From Sphingopyxis witflariensis (GTDB lineage: Bacteria; Pseudomonadota; Alphaproteobacteria; Sphingomonadales; Sphingomonadaceae), in NCBI RefSeq assembly GCF_002205635.1, contig NZ_NISJ01000001.1:744001-808000 (forward strand): a stretch of 64,000 bases of DNA, in the 5' to 3' direction. Shown piece by piece: positions 32,098 to 40,605 of the stretch. A model generated the notes under the pieces. It did no database searches. It was not told the origin of the DNA and saw only the letters and a list, made by a program, of their open reading frames with translations. Every line of letters begins with the position of its first letter. Within the stretch, counting starts at the first letter, position 1. The position numbers and the translations under genes are program-made.

Positions 32098-32940
32098 ATG
32101 ACGATCCACATCACCCCCAGCGGTCAGGCGTGCGGCGCGCGCGCCAGCGGCGTCGACCTCACCCAGCCGCTCGATCCCGCCACCGTCGCCGAAATCCGCG
32201 CCTCATGGCTCGACCATCATGTCCTCGCCTTTCCCGATCAGGCGATGAGCGACGACGATCTTGAGCGTTTCACCGGCTATTTCGGCGGCTTCGGCGACGA
32301 TCCATTTATCGCGCCTATCCCCGGCCGCAGTCACGTCATCGCGGTGAAGCGCCGCGCCGACGAAACCTCGCCGCTGTTCGCCGAAAACTGGCACAGCGAC
32401 TGGAGTTTTCAGGCGCGACCGCCCGCCGGAACCTGCCTGTTCGGGATCACCATCCCGCCCGTTGGCGGCAACACCGATTTTTCGAACCAGCACGCTGCGT
32501 TGGGCGCGATGCCGCCCGAATTGCGCGCAAAGATAGAGGGCCGCAACGCGATCCACAGCGCCCGCGGCGGCTATGCCCCCACGGGCATGTATGGCGCGAA
32601 CGACAAGGGCCGCAGCATGGATATCAAATCAGGCGAAGCGGCGCTGGCAACGCAAACCCACCCCTTCCTCCGCCAGCATCCCGAAACCGGGCGCGAAGGC
32701 CTGTTCGGCTGCGCCGGCTATATTATCGGGATCGAGGGCATGGCCGATGAAGAGGCGCTGCCTTTGCTTTACGAGCTGCTGCAATGGCAGGGGCGCGAGG
32801 AGTTCCGGTACAGCCACGCATGGGAACCGAACATGCTCATCATGTGGGACAATCGCTCGGTCCTCCACCGCGCGACCGGCGGCTATGACGGCCACGACCG
32901 CCTGCTCCACCGCACGACGATCGCGGCTTGGGACGGCTGA
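32098..32940 (+). CDS. TauD/TfdA family 2-oxoglutarate-dependent dioxygenase
   Basis: This is a 280-residue non-haem iron dioxygenase. The iron ligands are His99 and Asp101 (NWHSDWSF) and His257 (VLHRATGGYDG); Arg268 or Arg272 (DRLLHRTT) would hold 2-oxoglutarate. The start is ATG 32098, giving MTIHITPSGQACGARASG, the usual family opening; the open frame upstream is non-conserved. The substrate is unknown: candidates are taurine, alkyl-sulfates or aryloxyacids. No sulfonate transport genes are adjacent. Convergent with the SDR gene 4 bp later. Confidence 0.92.
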   Translation: MTIHITPSGQACGARASGVDLTQPLDPATVAEIRASWLDHHVLAFPDQAMSDDDLERFTGYFGGFGDDPFIAPIPGRSHVIAVKRRADETSPLFAENWHSDWSFQARPPAGTCLFGITIPPVGGNTDFSNQHAALGAMPPELRAKIEGRNAIHSARGGYAPTGMYGANDKGRSMDIKSGEAALATQTHPFLRQHPETGREGLFGCAGYIIGIEGMADEEALPLLYELLQWQGREEFRYSHAWEPNMLIMWDNRSVLHRATGGYDGHDRLLHRTTIAAWDG

Positions 32941-32944
32941 GCTT

Positions 32945-33658
32945 TCAGGTCAGCGACAGTCCCCCGTCGATGTCGACCACCGTGCCGGTCATGAAGGGGC
33001 TCACCAGGCACGCCAATATCTGAAATGCAATTTCCATCGGGTCGGCAACCCGCGCCACGGGTTGCGGCGGTGGCGCGCTCGCCGGGTCGCGCGCGGCACG
33101 TAGCATCGGCGTATCGACAAGCCCCGGCGCGATGCAATTGACACGGATCGGCGCGAATTCAGCCGCGAGCACTTTGGTCAGCACCTCGACCGCCGCACTC
33201 GCTGCGACCACGGGTCCCCGCCCCGCGCGCGGACGCCGCGCCGCCGCGCCCGACGTCAGCACGATCGAGCCATCGTCGGCGATCCGCGCATAGCGGGCGA
33301 TCAGATACGAACCCCAAAATTTGGAATCAAAGGTCGCGCGCGCCGTTTCGACCGGCAGATCGCGGACCTTTCCCGACCGCAACTGCGCCGCAGTGACGAC
33401 AACATGATCGAAAGGCTCGCCGCCCGCAAAAAAGGCGGCAACAGCATCCTCATCGGTCATCTCAAGCGCCACGCCAATCGCGCCCGCACAGCACGACGCC
33501 GCAGCGGCGTTCGCTTTGTCAGCATCGCGGCCCGCCAGCGTGACCAGCGCCCCATAATGTGCGGCGCTTTGCGCGACGGCGAGCCCGATGCCCGAACTGC
33601 CGCCAACGACCAATATCCGCTTGCCCGCAAGCCTTTCGAAACCCGGGAAATTCATCAT
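32945..33658 (-). CDS. Atypical short-chain dehydrogenase/reductase lacking the YxxxK pair
   Basis: This is a 237-residue Rossmann-fold protein with the cofactor motif VGGSSGIGLAV (residues 18-28) and the structural IRVNCIAPGLVDTPM. Ser136 of the catalytic triad is present (VLTSGAA), but the YxxxK position reads VVAAS (150-154), so both Tyr and Lys are missing. A classical dehydrogenase mechanism is therefore unlikely; it may bind nucleotide without catalysis or use another residue. Such SDRs with replaced active sites are known in proteobacteria. Single gene, convergent with the dioxygenase. Confidence 0.85.
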   Translation of the reverse strand: MMNFPGFERLAGKRILVVGGSSGIGLAVAQSAAHYGALVTLAGRDADKANAAAASCCAGAIGVALEMTDEDAVAAFFAGGEPFDHVVVTAAQLRSGKVRDLPVETARATFDSKFWGSYLIARYARIADDGSIVLTSGAAARRPRAGRGPVVAASAAVEVLTKVLAAEFAPIRVNCIAPGLVDTPMLRAARDPASAPPPQPVARVADPMEIAFQILACLVSPFMTGTVVDIDGGLSLT

Positions 33659-33713
33659 GACAGCGCGCTCCGAAAGCCTCTGCCAAAATGATTAGCATCC
33701 TATGTTTACCCTG

Positions 33714-34409
33714 TCATCGGCGAAGCAGGGTCGCCCCACCCTCGGCCTCGCGCGACAGCGTGCTGACAACACCCCAAGCGATCAGCGCCTGCCCGCCGAA
33801 ATAGAGCGGCCAGACCAGCCAGCCGGTGACGCCCTTCGACAGCGCCCCGCCTTCGCCTGCGAAAATGAACAGGTCGCTCGCAAGGAACAGCATCGCACCG
33901 ATGCCGGCGCGATAGCGCGGAAAACGGCTGATCCACGCCGCCGCCGCCATCGCCGCGACAATCGCGGTATAGCCGATAGCGGCCTTCACCAGCGACGGCT
34001 CGGCGCCACGCGCCATACCCCAGACGATGACAAGCGCCAGCGGCACCAGCGCCACCGCTAATATCTTCTGCGATGGCGTCAAACGCGGCCGACGATTGCG
34101 CAAATAGAGGTAGATCGCGATCAAATGCCCCACCGCGAAAGCCGCCGCGCCCTCGATCATCCCCATGGCATCGAGTGCCCAGTCGCCCAGTGCGCCAAAC
34201 GCCATCACCGCGGCGATCAAGCGGCCATCGGTGCAGCGCGCATTTGCCGCCGCCCACACCGCCAGCAAGCCGACGCCCGTCGCCTTCCACAAATGGATTG
34301 CCGACCCGTCCAGGCCTTGCCGCACCGCGAAGAAATAGCTGATCCCGCCGGCCAGCGCCGCGAACCACAGCCAGCGCGCGCGATCCCAATTCAGCCCACC
34401 GTTCATCAC
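33714..34409 (-). CDS. YhhN/TMEM86 family membrane protein (lysoplasmalogenase-like)
   Basis: This is a 231-residue protein with about eight hydrophobic helices. Family motifs are [23 protein letters not shown] and [16 protein letters not shown], whose conserved aspartates form the presumed active site. Eukaryotic TMEM86 members hydrolyse lysoplasmalogen; the bacterial substrate is uncertain. It starts at ATG 34409, divergent from trmFO across about 110 bp. Confidence 0.85.
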   Translation of the reverse strand: MMNGGLNWDRARWLWFAALAGGISYFFAVRQGLDGSAIHLWKATGVGLLAVWAAANARCTDGRLIAAVMAFGALGDWALDAMGMIEGAAAFAVGHLIAIYLYLRNRRPRLTPSQKILAVALVPLALVIVWGMARGAEPSLVKAAIGYTAIVAAMAAAAWISRFPRYRAGIGAMLFLASDLFIFAGEGGALSKGVTGWLVWPLYFGGQALIAWGVVSTLSREAEGGATLLRR

Positions 34410-34519
34410 CCACCCCTTTGCTTATCCCGCGCGACATGCCAGAGGCTGCCATCCCCTGTGCTCCGCGAGCCGATGCCTTTGCTCGCCGCGGATCGCGCGC
34501 ATGTCAACGGAAACGACAA

Positions 34520-35869
34520 ATGACCGACTATCAAGTGCATATCATCGGCGGCGGCCTCGCCGGATCGGAAGCGGCATGGCAACTCGCCGAGGCGGGCTAT
34601 CGCGTCCGCCTGTCCGAAATGCGCGGCGGCGGCGACATGACCCCCGCGCATCAGGGCGACACGCTCGCCGAAATGGTCTGCTCGAACAGCTTTCGCAGCG
34701 ACGATGGCGACAGCAATGCCGTCGGCCTGCTTCACCGCGAGATGCGGTCGCTGGGCTCGATCATCATGCGCGAGGCCGATCTCCACAAGGTGCCCGCGGG
34801 CTCCGCGCTCGCGGTCGACCGCGACCTTTTCTCGGGCGGCGTGACCCGCGCGCTTTCAGAACACCCCAACATCACCATCGTCCGCGAACGCATCGACACG
34901 CTTCCCACCGACGGGCTGACGATCGTCGCCACCGGCCCGCTCACCGCTGCGGGCCTCGCGTCGAGCATCGGCGCCGCGACCGGCAAGGACGCACTCGCCT
35001 TTTTTGATGCCATCGCCCCCATCGTTTACCGCGACAGCGTCGATATGGACATCGCGTGGATGGCGAGCCGCTGGGACAAGGTCGGGCCGATCGGCGACGG
35101 CAAGGATTATATCAACTGCCCGATGGACAAGGACCAATATCACGCCTTCGTTCAGGGGCTGGTCGATGGCGAGAAGACCGAATTCAAGGAATGGGAGACC
35201 AACACCCCCTATTTCGAAGGCTGCATGCCGATCGAGGTGATGGCCGAACGCGGCCCCGAAACCCTGCGCTTCGGCCCGATGAAGGGCGTCGGGCTAGACA
35301 ATCCGCGCACCGGGCGCTGGCCCTATGCGGTCGTCCAGCTGCGGCAGGATAATGCGCTCGGGACGCTGTGGAACATGGTCGGTTTCCAGACCAAGCTGAA
35401 GCACGCCGCACAGGTCGAACTGTTCCGCACCATCCCCGGCCTCGAAAAGGCCGAGTTCGCGCGCCTCGGCGGGCTGCACCGCAACAGCTTCATCCGTTCG
35501 CCCGAATTGCTCGACGCGCAGCTGCGGCTCAAATCGGCGCCGCATATCCGCTTCGCCGGACAGATCACCGGGTGCGAGGGCTATGTCGAAAGCGCCGCCA
35601 TCGGCCTGATCGCGGCGCGCTTTGCCGTAGCTGAACTCAGCGGACGCAATTTGTCGCCGCCGCCAGCCGACACCGCGCTCGGCGCGCTGCTCGGCCATAT
35701 CACCGGCGGCGCCGACGCCGCGAGCTACCAGCCGATGAACGTCAACTTCGGCCTCTTCCCGCCGCTGGCCGAGGATGTGCGCAAGAAGGACCGCAAGCTG
35801 GGCTATACCGCGCGCGCGGGTGCCTCGCTGGCGGAGTGGATGAAGACGGCGGACGGCGGCGTCGTCTAA
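34520..35869 (+). CDS. trmFO: Methylenetetrahydrofolate--tRNA-(uracil-5-)-methyltransferase TrmFO
   Basis: This 449-residue FAD protein makes m5U54 in tRNA using methylene-THF. The start is ATG 34520 ([19 protein letters not shown], dinucleotide-binding motif). The [11 protein letters not shown] stretch and the FIRSPELLD and [16 protein letters not shown] segments are family signatures. Folate-type TrmFO is the usual enzyme in alphaproteobacteria in place of TrmA. A CGTCATTGCGAG-type repeat follows 9 bp after the stop. Confidence 0.96.
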   Translation: MTDYQVHIIGGGLAGSEAAWQLAEAGYRVRLSEMRGGGDMTPAHQGDTLAEMVCSNSFRSDDGDSNAVGLLHREMRSLGSIIMREADLHKVPAGSALAVDRDLFSGGVTRALSEHPNITIVRERIDTLPTDGLTIVATGPLTAAGLASSIGAATGKDALAFFDAIAPIVYRDSVDMDIAWMASRWDKVGPIGDGKDYINCPMDKDQYHAFVQGLVDGEKTEFKEWETNTPYFEGCMPIEVMAERGPETLRFGPMKGVGLDNPRTGRWPYAVVQLRQDNALGTLWNMVGFQTKLKHAAQVELFRTIPGLEKAEFARLGGLHRNSFIRSPELLDAQLRLKSAPHIRFAGQITGCEGYVESAAIGLIAARFAVAELSGRNLSPPPADTALGALLGHITGGADAASYQPMNVNFGLFPPLAEDVRKKDRKLGYTARAGASLAEWMKTADGGVV

Positions 35870-35877
35870 CTCTCAAT

Positions 35878-35961
35878 CGTCATTGCGAGGAGCCAAAGGC
35901 GACGCGGCAATCTAGGGTGGCTTAAACCGCTCTGAATTGCTTCGCTACGCTCGCAATGACG
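35878..35961. repeat. Imperfect inverted repeat, copy 2 of the CGTCATTGCGAG family
   Basis: CGTCATTGCGAG (35878-35889) and CTCGCAATGACG (35950-35961) are the same outer arms as at 2151-2246. The interior differs (GGCAATCTAG and TGAATTGCTTCG parts are related). It lies between convergent trmFO and the EF-hand gene. Confidence 0.82.
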
Positions 35962-35968
35962 AAGCCGA

Positions 35969-36436
35969 TCAGCAATTACACTTCGGCTTAACCGCCGGTT
36001 TCGGCGCCGTCGTCGCAAACTCCGCGCGCGTCAAATCGCCTGACTTGTCGCCATCGGCCCCGGCAAAGCGCTGCCCCGTCGCCGCGGCCCATTCCTCGAA
36101 GGTCAGCAGATTATTGCCGTCCTTGTCGAGTTTGCGAAACGCCGCAGTCCGCGACGACATCAACTCCACGCGGCTGATCCGATCATTGCGATCGCGGTCG
36201 AAGCGATTGAAGCGCCGTTCTTCACGCGACGCCTCTTTCGCGGCAGGCAGCGCGGGCGGCGCCGGCCCACGCTTCGGCGCGCCCGCTCCGGCAACCGGAA
36301 TCGCGGCCATCACCGGCGGCGGTTCGGGAAGAACCTCTTCCTCCGCGATCTGCGTATGCCCTTTCCACAGGAAGACCCCGCCGGTGAGCAGCAAAGCGCT
36401 CGCAATGCCGCCGATCAGAAAACGGGAAACCGCCAT
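35969..36436 (-). CDS. EF-hand domain-containing membrane-anchored protein
   Basis: This 155-residue protein has an N-terminal hydrophobic anchor or signal (about residues 5-25), a proline/alanine-rich spacer, and three EF-hand calcium loops beginning at Asp80 (DRDRNDRISRVE), Asp104 (DKDGNNLLTFEE) and Asp128 (DGDKSGDLTRAE). The C-terminal tail ends KPKCNC. It is probably a periplasmic calcium-binding protein; the partner is unknown. Divergent from oxyR across 135 bp, although no functional link is implied. Confidence 0.85.
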   Translation of the reverse strand: MAVSRFLIGGIASALLLTGGVFLWKGHTQIAEEEVLPEPPPVMAAIPVAGAGAPKRGPAPPALPAAKEASREERRFNRFDRDRNDRISRVELMSSRTAAFRKLDKDGNNLLTFEEWAAATGQRFAGADGDKSGDLTRAEFATTAPKPAVKPKCNC

Positions 36437-36571
36437 AACATCCCTCTCGCCCCATATTTCGCAAGACTATCATGCCACGCCGGAGGCCAACAGCAAGCCT
36501 CGCCATTTCGGCGCCAAATAATAATCGACAGGATCATTCAAAATTGGCGTCGTCATTGCTATATCCGATCA

Positions 36572-37477
36572 ATGCAAAACTACCTGCCCTCGCTCAAACA
36601 GATGCAATATCTGGTCGCGCTGCACGAACATGGCCATTTCGGCCGCGCCGCCGATGCGTGCAACGTCACCCAGTCGACGCTGTCGGCGGGGGTCCGCGAA
36701 CTTGAAACCTTGCTCGGACAGACTTTGGTCGAACGCACCCGCCGCGTCGTGCGCTTCACCGCGCTCGGCAACGCCATCGTCGCAAAGGCACACCGCGTGC
36801 TGCGCGAGGCAGAGGAACTCGCCGAGATGGCCGCCGCCGCCGCCGCGCCGCTGGTCGGCGAACTCCGCATGAGCGTCATCCCGACCATCGCCCCCTTCCT
36901 GCTGCCCAGCCTGTTGCCACGGCTGCGCAAGGAACGCCCGTCGCTGAAACTCTTTCTACGGGAGGAGCCGAGCGCGCAGGCGTGCGAGTCGCTGCATCAT
37001 GGCACCGTCGACTGCGTACTGCTCGCCCTCCCCTATGCCTGCGGCGATGTGGAGAGCGAAAAGCTGTTCGACGATGCGCTGTTTGTCGCCTTCCCCGGCG
37101 ACCAGTCCGAAAATCTGCCCGCGATGGTCAGTGCAGATCAACTCGACCCGTCACAAATGCTGATGCTCGAGGATGGCCATTGCCTGAAGGATCATGTCCT
37201 CGCGGCGTGTAACCGCCCTGAGCTCCGCGCCGGGGCGCGGATGATGGGGACGTCGCTGCACACGCTCGTCCAGATGGTCGACAATGGCCTTGGCATCACC
37301 ATGCTACCGCAAATGGCGATCGATGCCGGAATCCTCGACCATACCGACATCGATACGCGCCCGCTCGATTCGGACCATGACTGGCGAACGATCGCGCTGG
37401 TGTGGCGCAAGGGCAGCCCGCGCGCCGAGGAGTTTCAGATGCTTGCCGATATTTTCCGCAAGCATCAGGCGAGCTAA
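36572..37477 (+). CDS. oxyR: Hydrogen peroxide-responsive LysR-type regulator OxyR
   Basis: This is a 301-residue LysR-family activator. ATG 36572 opens MQNYLPSLKQMQYLVAL with the winged helix (GRAADACNVTQSTLSAGV). The redox pair is Cys204 and Cys213 (DGHCLKDHVLAACNR), with the nine-residue spacing of E. coli Cys199/Cys208, so disulfide-switch sensing of peroxide is expected. The open frame upstream of 36572 lacks family similarity. No katG or ahpC is in the window. Confidence 0.93.
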   Translation: MQNYLPSLKQMQYLVALHEHGHFGRAADACNVTQSTLSAGVRELETLLGQTLVERTRRVVRFTALGNAIVAKAHRVLREAEELAEMAAAAAAPLVGELRMSVIPTIAPFLLPSLLPRLRKERPSLKLFLREEPSAQACESLHHGTVDCVLLALPYACGDVESEKLFDDALFVAFPGDQSENLPAMVSADQLDPSQMLMLEDGHCLKDHVLAACNRPELRAGARMMGTSLHTLVQMVDNGLGITMLPQMAIDAGILDHTDIDTRPLDSDHDWRTIALVWRKGSPRAEEFQMLADIFRKHQAS

Positions 37478-37512
37478 GAAACCTCGCTATTGCCAGCTGA
37501 CGAACCCCACTT

Positions 37513-37587
37513 CGTCACCCCGGACTTGATCCGGAGCCTGCCTGTCTTGAAGGAAAAGGCGGGTACCGGGTCAAGCCCGGTATGACG
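37513..37587. repeat. Inverted repeat of the CCCGGACTTGATCCGG type
   Basis: The left arm 37513-37534 and the right arm 37566-37587 are near-perfect reverse complements over 22 bp (CGTCACCCCGGACTTGATCC-type against GGTCAAGCCCGGTATGACG-type). This sequence type is a dispersed intergenic repeat in many alphaproteobacteria. It lies between convergent oxyR and moaE and may act as a bidirectional terminator. Confidence 0.8.
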
Positions 37588-37593
37588 GATTAG

Positions 37594-38034
37594 TCAGTCC
37601 CAACGCCCCGCACGCGCATGATCGCCCTCGCGCGGCTCAACCCATTGCACCCGGCCATCGGAAAAAGTCTCACGCTTCCAAAGCATGACGTCGGTCTTCA
37701 ACCGGTCGATCAGAAACTCGCACGCCGCCAGCGCCTCGGCGCGGTGCCGACTGCTAGCCAGAATAAGGACGATCGTTTCGCCGGGCGTCATCCCGCCAAC
37801 GCGGTGGATCAGCGTCAGCGCCGCCAATTGCCAGCGGTCGGCCGCGACATGCGCCAGATCGGCCAGGCTTGCTTCGGTCATGACGGGATGATGCTCAAGA
37901 AACAGCTCGATAAGCCCATCGTCGCCGCGCACCCGGCCAATGAAACTCGCGGTCGCGCCATGCCCACCCGCATCATGAAGGTCGATTTCGGCGGGAACGT
38001 CGATCGCCCCGCTCTGAACCGCGACGCGGATCAT
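37594..38034 (-). CDS. moaE: Molybdopterin synthase catalytic subunit MoaE
   Basis: This 146-residue large subunit of molybdopterin synthase converts cPMP to molybdopterin with sulfur from MoaD. Recognised by ATASFIGRVRGDDG, LEHHPVMTEASL, LIHRVGGMTPGETIVLILAS and the KRETFSDGRVQWVE block containing the active-site lysine. It overlaps moaD by 4 bp (ATGA), matching the one-complex role. Confidence 0.95.
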   Translation of the reverse strand: MIRVAVQSGAIDVPAEIDLHDAGGHGATASFIGRVRGDDGLIELFLEHHPVMTEASLADLAHVAADRWQLAALTLIHRVGGMTPGETIVLILASSRHRAEALAACEFLIDRLKTDVMLWKRETFSDGRVQWVEPREGDHARAGRWD

Positions 38035-38288
38035 CCGCCAGTGACCGGCGGGAACAACGCAACCTCGCCCGCACCCGCAATTTTCGTGCCGGGCACCGCC
38101 ATCATACCATCAATAGCCGCGCGAATACGGTCGGGCTCGGCAAATGCCTGCCCTCCCCGCTCATCGCGCGCCGCAAGCCAGCCGATCAGATCGGCTACCG
38201 TCGCGACCTCGGCAGGCGGTGCGGCATCTTCCTCCGCGACACCCATATGCTCGCGGACCCAGGCGAAATAGGCGAGACGCAGCGCCAT
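38031..38288 (-). CDS. moaD: Molybdopterin synthase sulfur carrier subunit MoaD
   Basis: This is an 85-residue ubiquitin-fold protein ending in the required Gly-Gly (FPPVTGG), the site of thiocarboxylation. The N-terminus ALRLAYFAWVREHMGV is typical for MoaD. It lies 7 bp after pgsA and overlaps moaE, forming a pgsA-moaD-moaE operon. Confidence 0.94.
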   Translation of the reverse strand: MALRLAYFAWVREHMGVAEEDAAPPAEVATVADLIGWLAARDERGGQAFAEPDRIRAAIDGMMAVPGTKIAGAGEVALFPPVTGG

Positions 38289-38295
38289 CGGCCTC

Positions 38296-38868
38296 TCAGT
38301 CCATATGCTTCAGGCCGACGCGCAGATAGTCCCATCCGGTGACCAGCGTCAGCGCCGCGGCGCCCCACAAAGAGGCAAGCCCGACGGTCTTGATCCACAT
38401 CATTTCGGGCAGCGCCCCCGCCAAAATCAGCGCGCCGAAAGCCACAAGCTGAAAGGTCGTCTTCCATTTCGCAAGCTGGGTGACCGGCATGGATACCTGC
38501 AATGTCGCCAAAAATTCACGCAGCCCCGAGACAATGATCTCGCGCAACAGGATCATCAGCGCCGCGATGACATGATAACCGGTGATGTCACGGGTGAAGA
38601 CGAGCAGCAAAATCACCGCCGCGATCATGATCTTGTCGGCGATCGGATCAAGGAAAGCGCCCAACCGTGACACGATACCGCGCGAGCGCGCCACATAACC
38701 GTCAAAATAATCGGTAATGCCCATCAGGCAGTAAAGGCCAAAGGCGAGCGCATAGTCGATCGGCTTCGGCTGATGCGATCCTTCGACCACCCCCGGCCAC
38801 AGCAGGAAGAGCAAGATGGGCACCGCCAATATCCGCGACAGCGTCAAGATGTTCGGTAAGCTGAGCAT
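38296..38868 (-). CDS. pgsA: CDP-diacylglycerol--glycerol-3-phosphate 3-phosphatidyltransferase
   Basis: This 190-residue inner-membrane enzyme catalyses the committed step of phosphatidylglycerol synthesis. The start is ATG 38868 (MLSLPNILTLSRIL). The full CDP-alcohol phosphatidyltransferase motif D-G-x2-A-R-x8-G-x3-D-x3-D is present from DGYVARSRG to LDPIADK. Four to five hydrophobic helices are seen. The longer open frame upstream is antisense shadow. Confidence 0.95.
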   Translation of the reverse strand: MLSLPNILTLSRILAVPILLFLLWPGVVEGSHQPKPIDYALAFGLYCLMGITDYFDGYVARSRGIVSRLGAFLDPIADKIMIAAVILLLVFTRDITGYHVIAALMILLREIIVSGLREFLATLQVSMPVTQLAKWKTTFQLVAFGALILAGALPEMMWIKTVGLASLWGAAALTLVTGWDYLRVGLKHMD

Positions 38869-39015
38869 GACCCCTGTTCCCCGCCAGCACGGCGCCGCTG
38901 TATCAAAATGGGCTTTGACCCTGCATCCCCTAACCGATAAGCCCCCCGCGCGACAACCAAATTGCCCGACCGGGCATCGGTTGCGCATATGTTGGACGAT
39001 CAGAATGGGCTTTGC

Positions 39016-40287
39016 ATGACCGGTTCCTTTGCGCTGATGAAGCAACGCCGGTTCCTGCCTCTGTTCACAACCCAATTTCTCAACGCCTTCAACGACAATT
39101 TCTACAAGATGGCGATGGTAATCCTCGTCACCTTCACCATCTATAAAGACCCTGAAACCGAAGCCTGGTTCAACGCGCTCGCGGGCGGTCTGTTCATCCT
39201 TCCCTTCTTCCTTTTTTCCGCGCTCGCCGGGCAACTCGCCGACAGCACCGACAAGACGAAGATGATCCGCATCATCAAAACGGCGGAAATCGGCATCATG
39301 GTCGTCGGCGCGATCGGTATCTGGCTGCACAATGTGCCGCTGATGCTGCTCGCGCTATTCGCGATGGGGACGCACTCGACCTTCTTCGGCCCGATCAAAT
39401 ATGCGATCCTGCCTCAGCATTTGCAGGACGATGAAGTTCTCGCGGGCACCGGCTGGGTCGAGGCGGGAACCTATATTGCGATCCTCGGCGGCACCATTGT
39501 CGGCGGACTGACGCCCCCGCATATTGCTATTCCCGGCATCATCATCGTCGCCGTCATTGGCCGGCTGACCGCCAGTTTCGTGCCTTCTGCGCCGCCCGAA
39601 AAAGAAGCCGAAGGGCTGGTCATCGACCACAATGTCTTTCGCTCGTCGTGGCGGCTCGTCAATTCAACGATGCATATTCCGCGGCTGTTCCTCGCGATCG
39701 TCTCGATCAGCTTTTTCTGGGCGATCGGCGCGATCCTCGCAGCGCAGTTCCCGCCGCTCGTCAAAAACGCCCTCGGCGCCGACAACACCGTCGCGACCCT
39801 GTTCACCGCCATTTTCTCGGTCGGCGTCGCGATCGGCTCGATCATCGTCAACCGGTTGCTGAAGGGCAAGGTTTCCGCGCGCTATTCGCCGGGATCGGTG
39901 ATCGTCATGGGCCTGTTCGTTCTCGACCTTTGGTGGTCGGTGAAAAACTGGGTCCACGCCGACGGCAAGCTGATGAACTGGCTTGAATTTCTGTCGCTGA
40001 CCGCTGGCGACCGCATCATTGTTGCGCTGCTCGGCATTGCGATCGCAGGCGGCATGTTCGTCGTGCCGCTCTACGCCTTCCTCACCACCACCGTCGCCAA
40101 GTCGCAGACCGCGCGCACGATCGCCGCGAACAATATCGTCAATTCGGGTTTCATGGTCGCCGCGACGCTGCTGCTCAGCGTATTGATCGGCCTTGGGCTG
40201 ACGATCGACGACACGCTGCTGATGGTCGCGGTGATGTGTCTTGTATCGGCTCTGCTCGCCTGGCGCCTTCACAAAGCCTGCGATTAA
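39016..40287 (+). CDS. MFS transporter, LplT-like (lysophospholipid transporter family)
   Basis: This is a 423-residue protein with about twelve hydrophobic helices. The opening LMKQRRFLPLFTTQFLNAFNDNFYK and GTHSTFFGPIKYAILPQHL are characteristic of LplT and of the transporter half of LplT-Aas fusions. The role would be flipping lysophospholipids inward for re-acylation. The acyltransferase part (Aas) is not attached or adjacent. ATG 39016 is chosen; ATG 38989 is an alternative. Divergent from pgsA, another phospholipid gene. Confidence 0.85.
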   Translation: MTGSFALMKQRRFLPLFTTQFLNAFNDNFYKMAMVILVTFTIYKDPETEAWFNALAGGLFILPFFLFSALAGQLADSTDKTKMIRIIKTAEIGIMVVGAIGIWLHNVPLMLLALFAMGTHSTFFGPIKYAILPQHLQDDEVLAGTGWVEAGTYIAILGGTIVGGLTPPHIAIPGIIIVAVIGRLTASFVPSAPPEKEAEGLVIDHNVFRSSWRLVNSTMHIPRLFLAIVSISFFWAIGAILAAQFPPLVKNALGADNTVATLFTAIFSVGVAIGSIIVNRLLKGKVSARYSPGSVIVMGLFVLDLWWSVKNWVHADGKLMNWLEFLSLTAGDRIIVALLGIAIAGGMFVVPLYAFLTTTVAKSQTARTIAANNIVNSGFMVAATLLLSVLIGLGLTIDDTLLMVAVMCLVSALLAWRLHKACD

Positions 40288-40511
40288 ATCAGGAACATCA
40301 TCGCCGCGGTAAAGAAGATCGCGAAGCTCTGCAGGAACAGGCGCGCGTCGCCGCCCTGCGACCAGAAGCCGCGCTCTTCGCGGTGCGCCGCCAGCGCCCG
40401 GCGCAATTCGCCTTCCCAATCCGTCGGCGCGCTCAGCCGCGCGATCGTCAGCTGGCGGGCACCATGCGCCCGAATACGGCCGCGAATGTCGATATGGTCG
40501 TCCGAGTCCAT
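40284..40511 (-). CDS. Small hypothetical protein with one C-terminal membrane helix
   Basis: This is a 75-residue product. The first 50 residues are charged and soluble-looking (IDIRGRIRAHGARQ, WEGELRRALAAHREERG), and the last 17 are a hydrophobic helix (LFLQSFAIFFTAAMMFLI), so it is tail-anchored. The stop overlaps the end of the MFS gene on the other strand. A CtrA-like site lies 39-53 bp upstream of its start (40550-40564). Coding is supported by codon use similar to neighbours; function unknown. Confidence 0.6.
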   Translation of the reverse strand: MDSDDHIDIRGRIRAHGARQLTIARLSAPTDWEGELRRALAAHREERGFWSQGGDARLFLQSFAIFFTAAMMFLI

Positions 40512-40549
40512 GGCCCGCAGGCTATGACCATCTTAACCACTCGGTAAGG

Positions 40550-40564
40550 TTAAAAGAGCGTTAA
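40550..40564. promoter_or_regulatory. CtrA-type box TTAA-N7-TTAA
   Basis: TTAA-AAGAGCG-TTAA matches the alphaproteobacterial cell-cycle regulator CtrA consensus, rare by chance in such GC-rich DNA. It sits just upstream of the small membrane-protein gene (40284-40511), with another TTAACC half-site at 40533-40538. Confidence 0.5.
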
Positions 40565-40605
40565 TGCGCGACTGTCTCGTCGCGGGACGCGTCGCTCGAT
40601 GCTTC

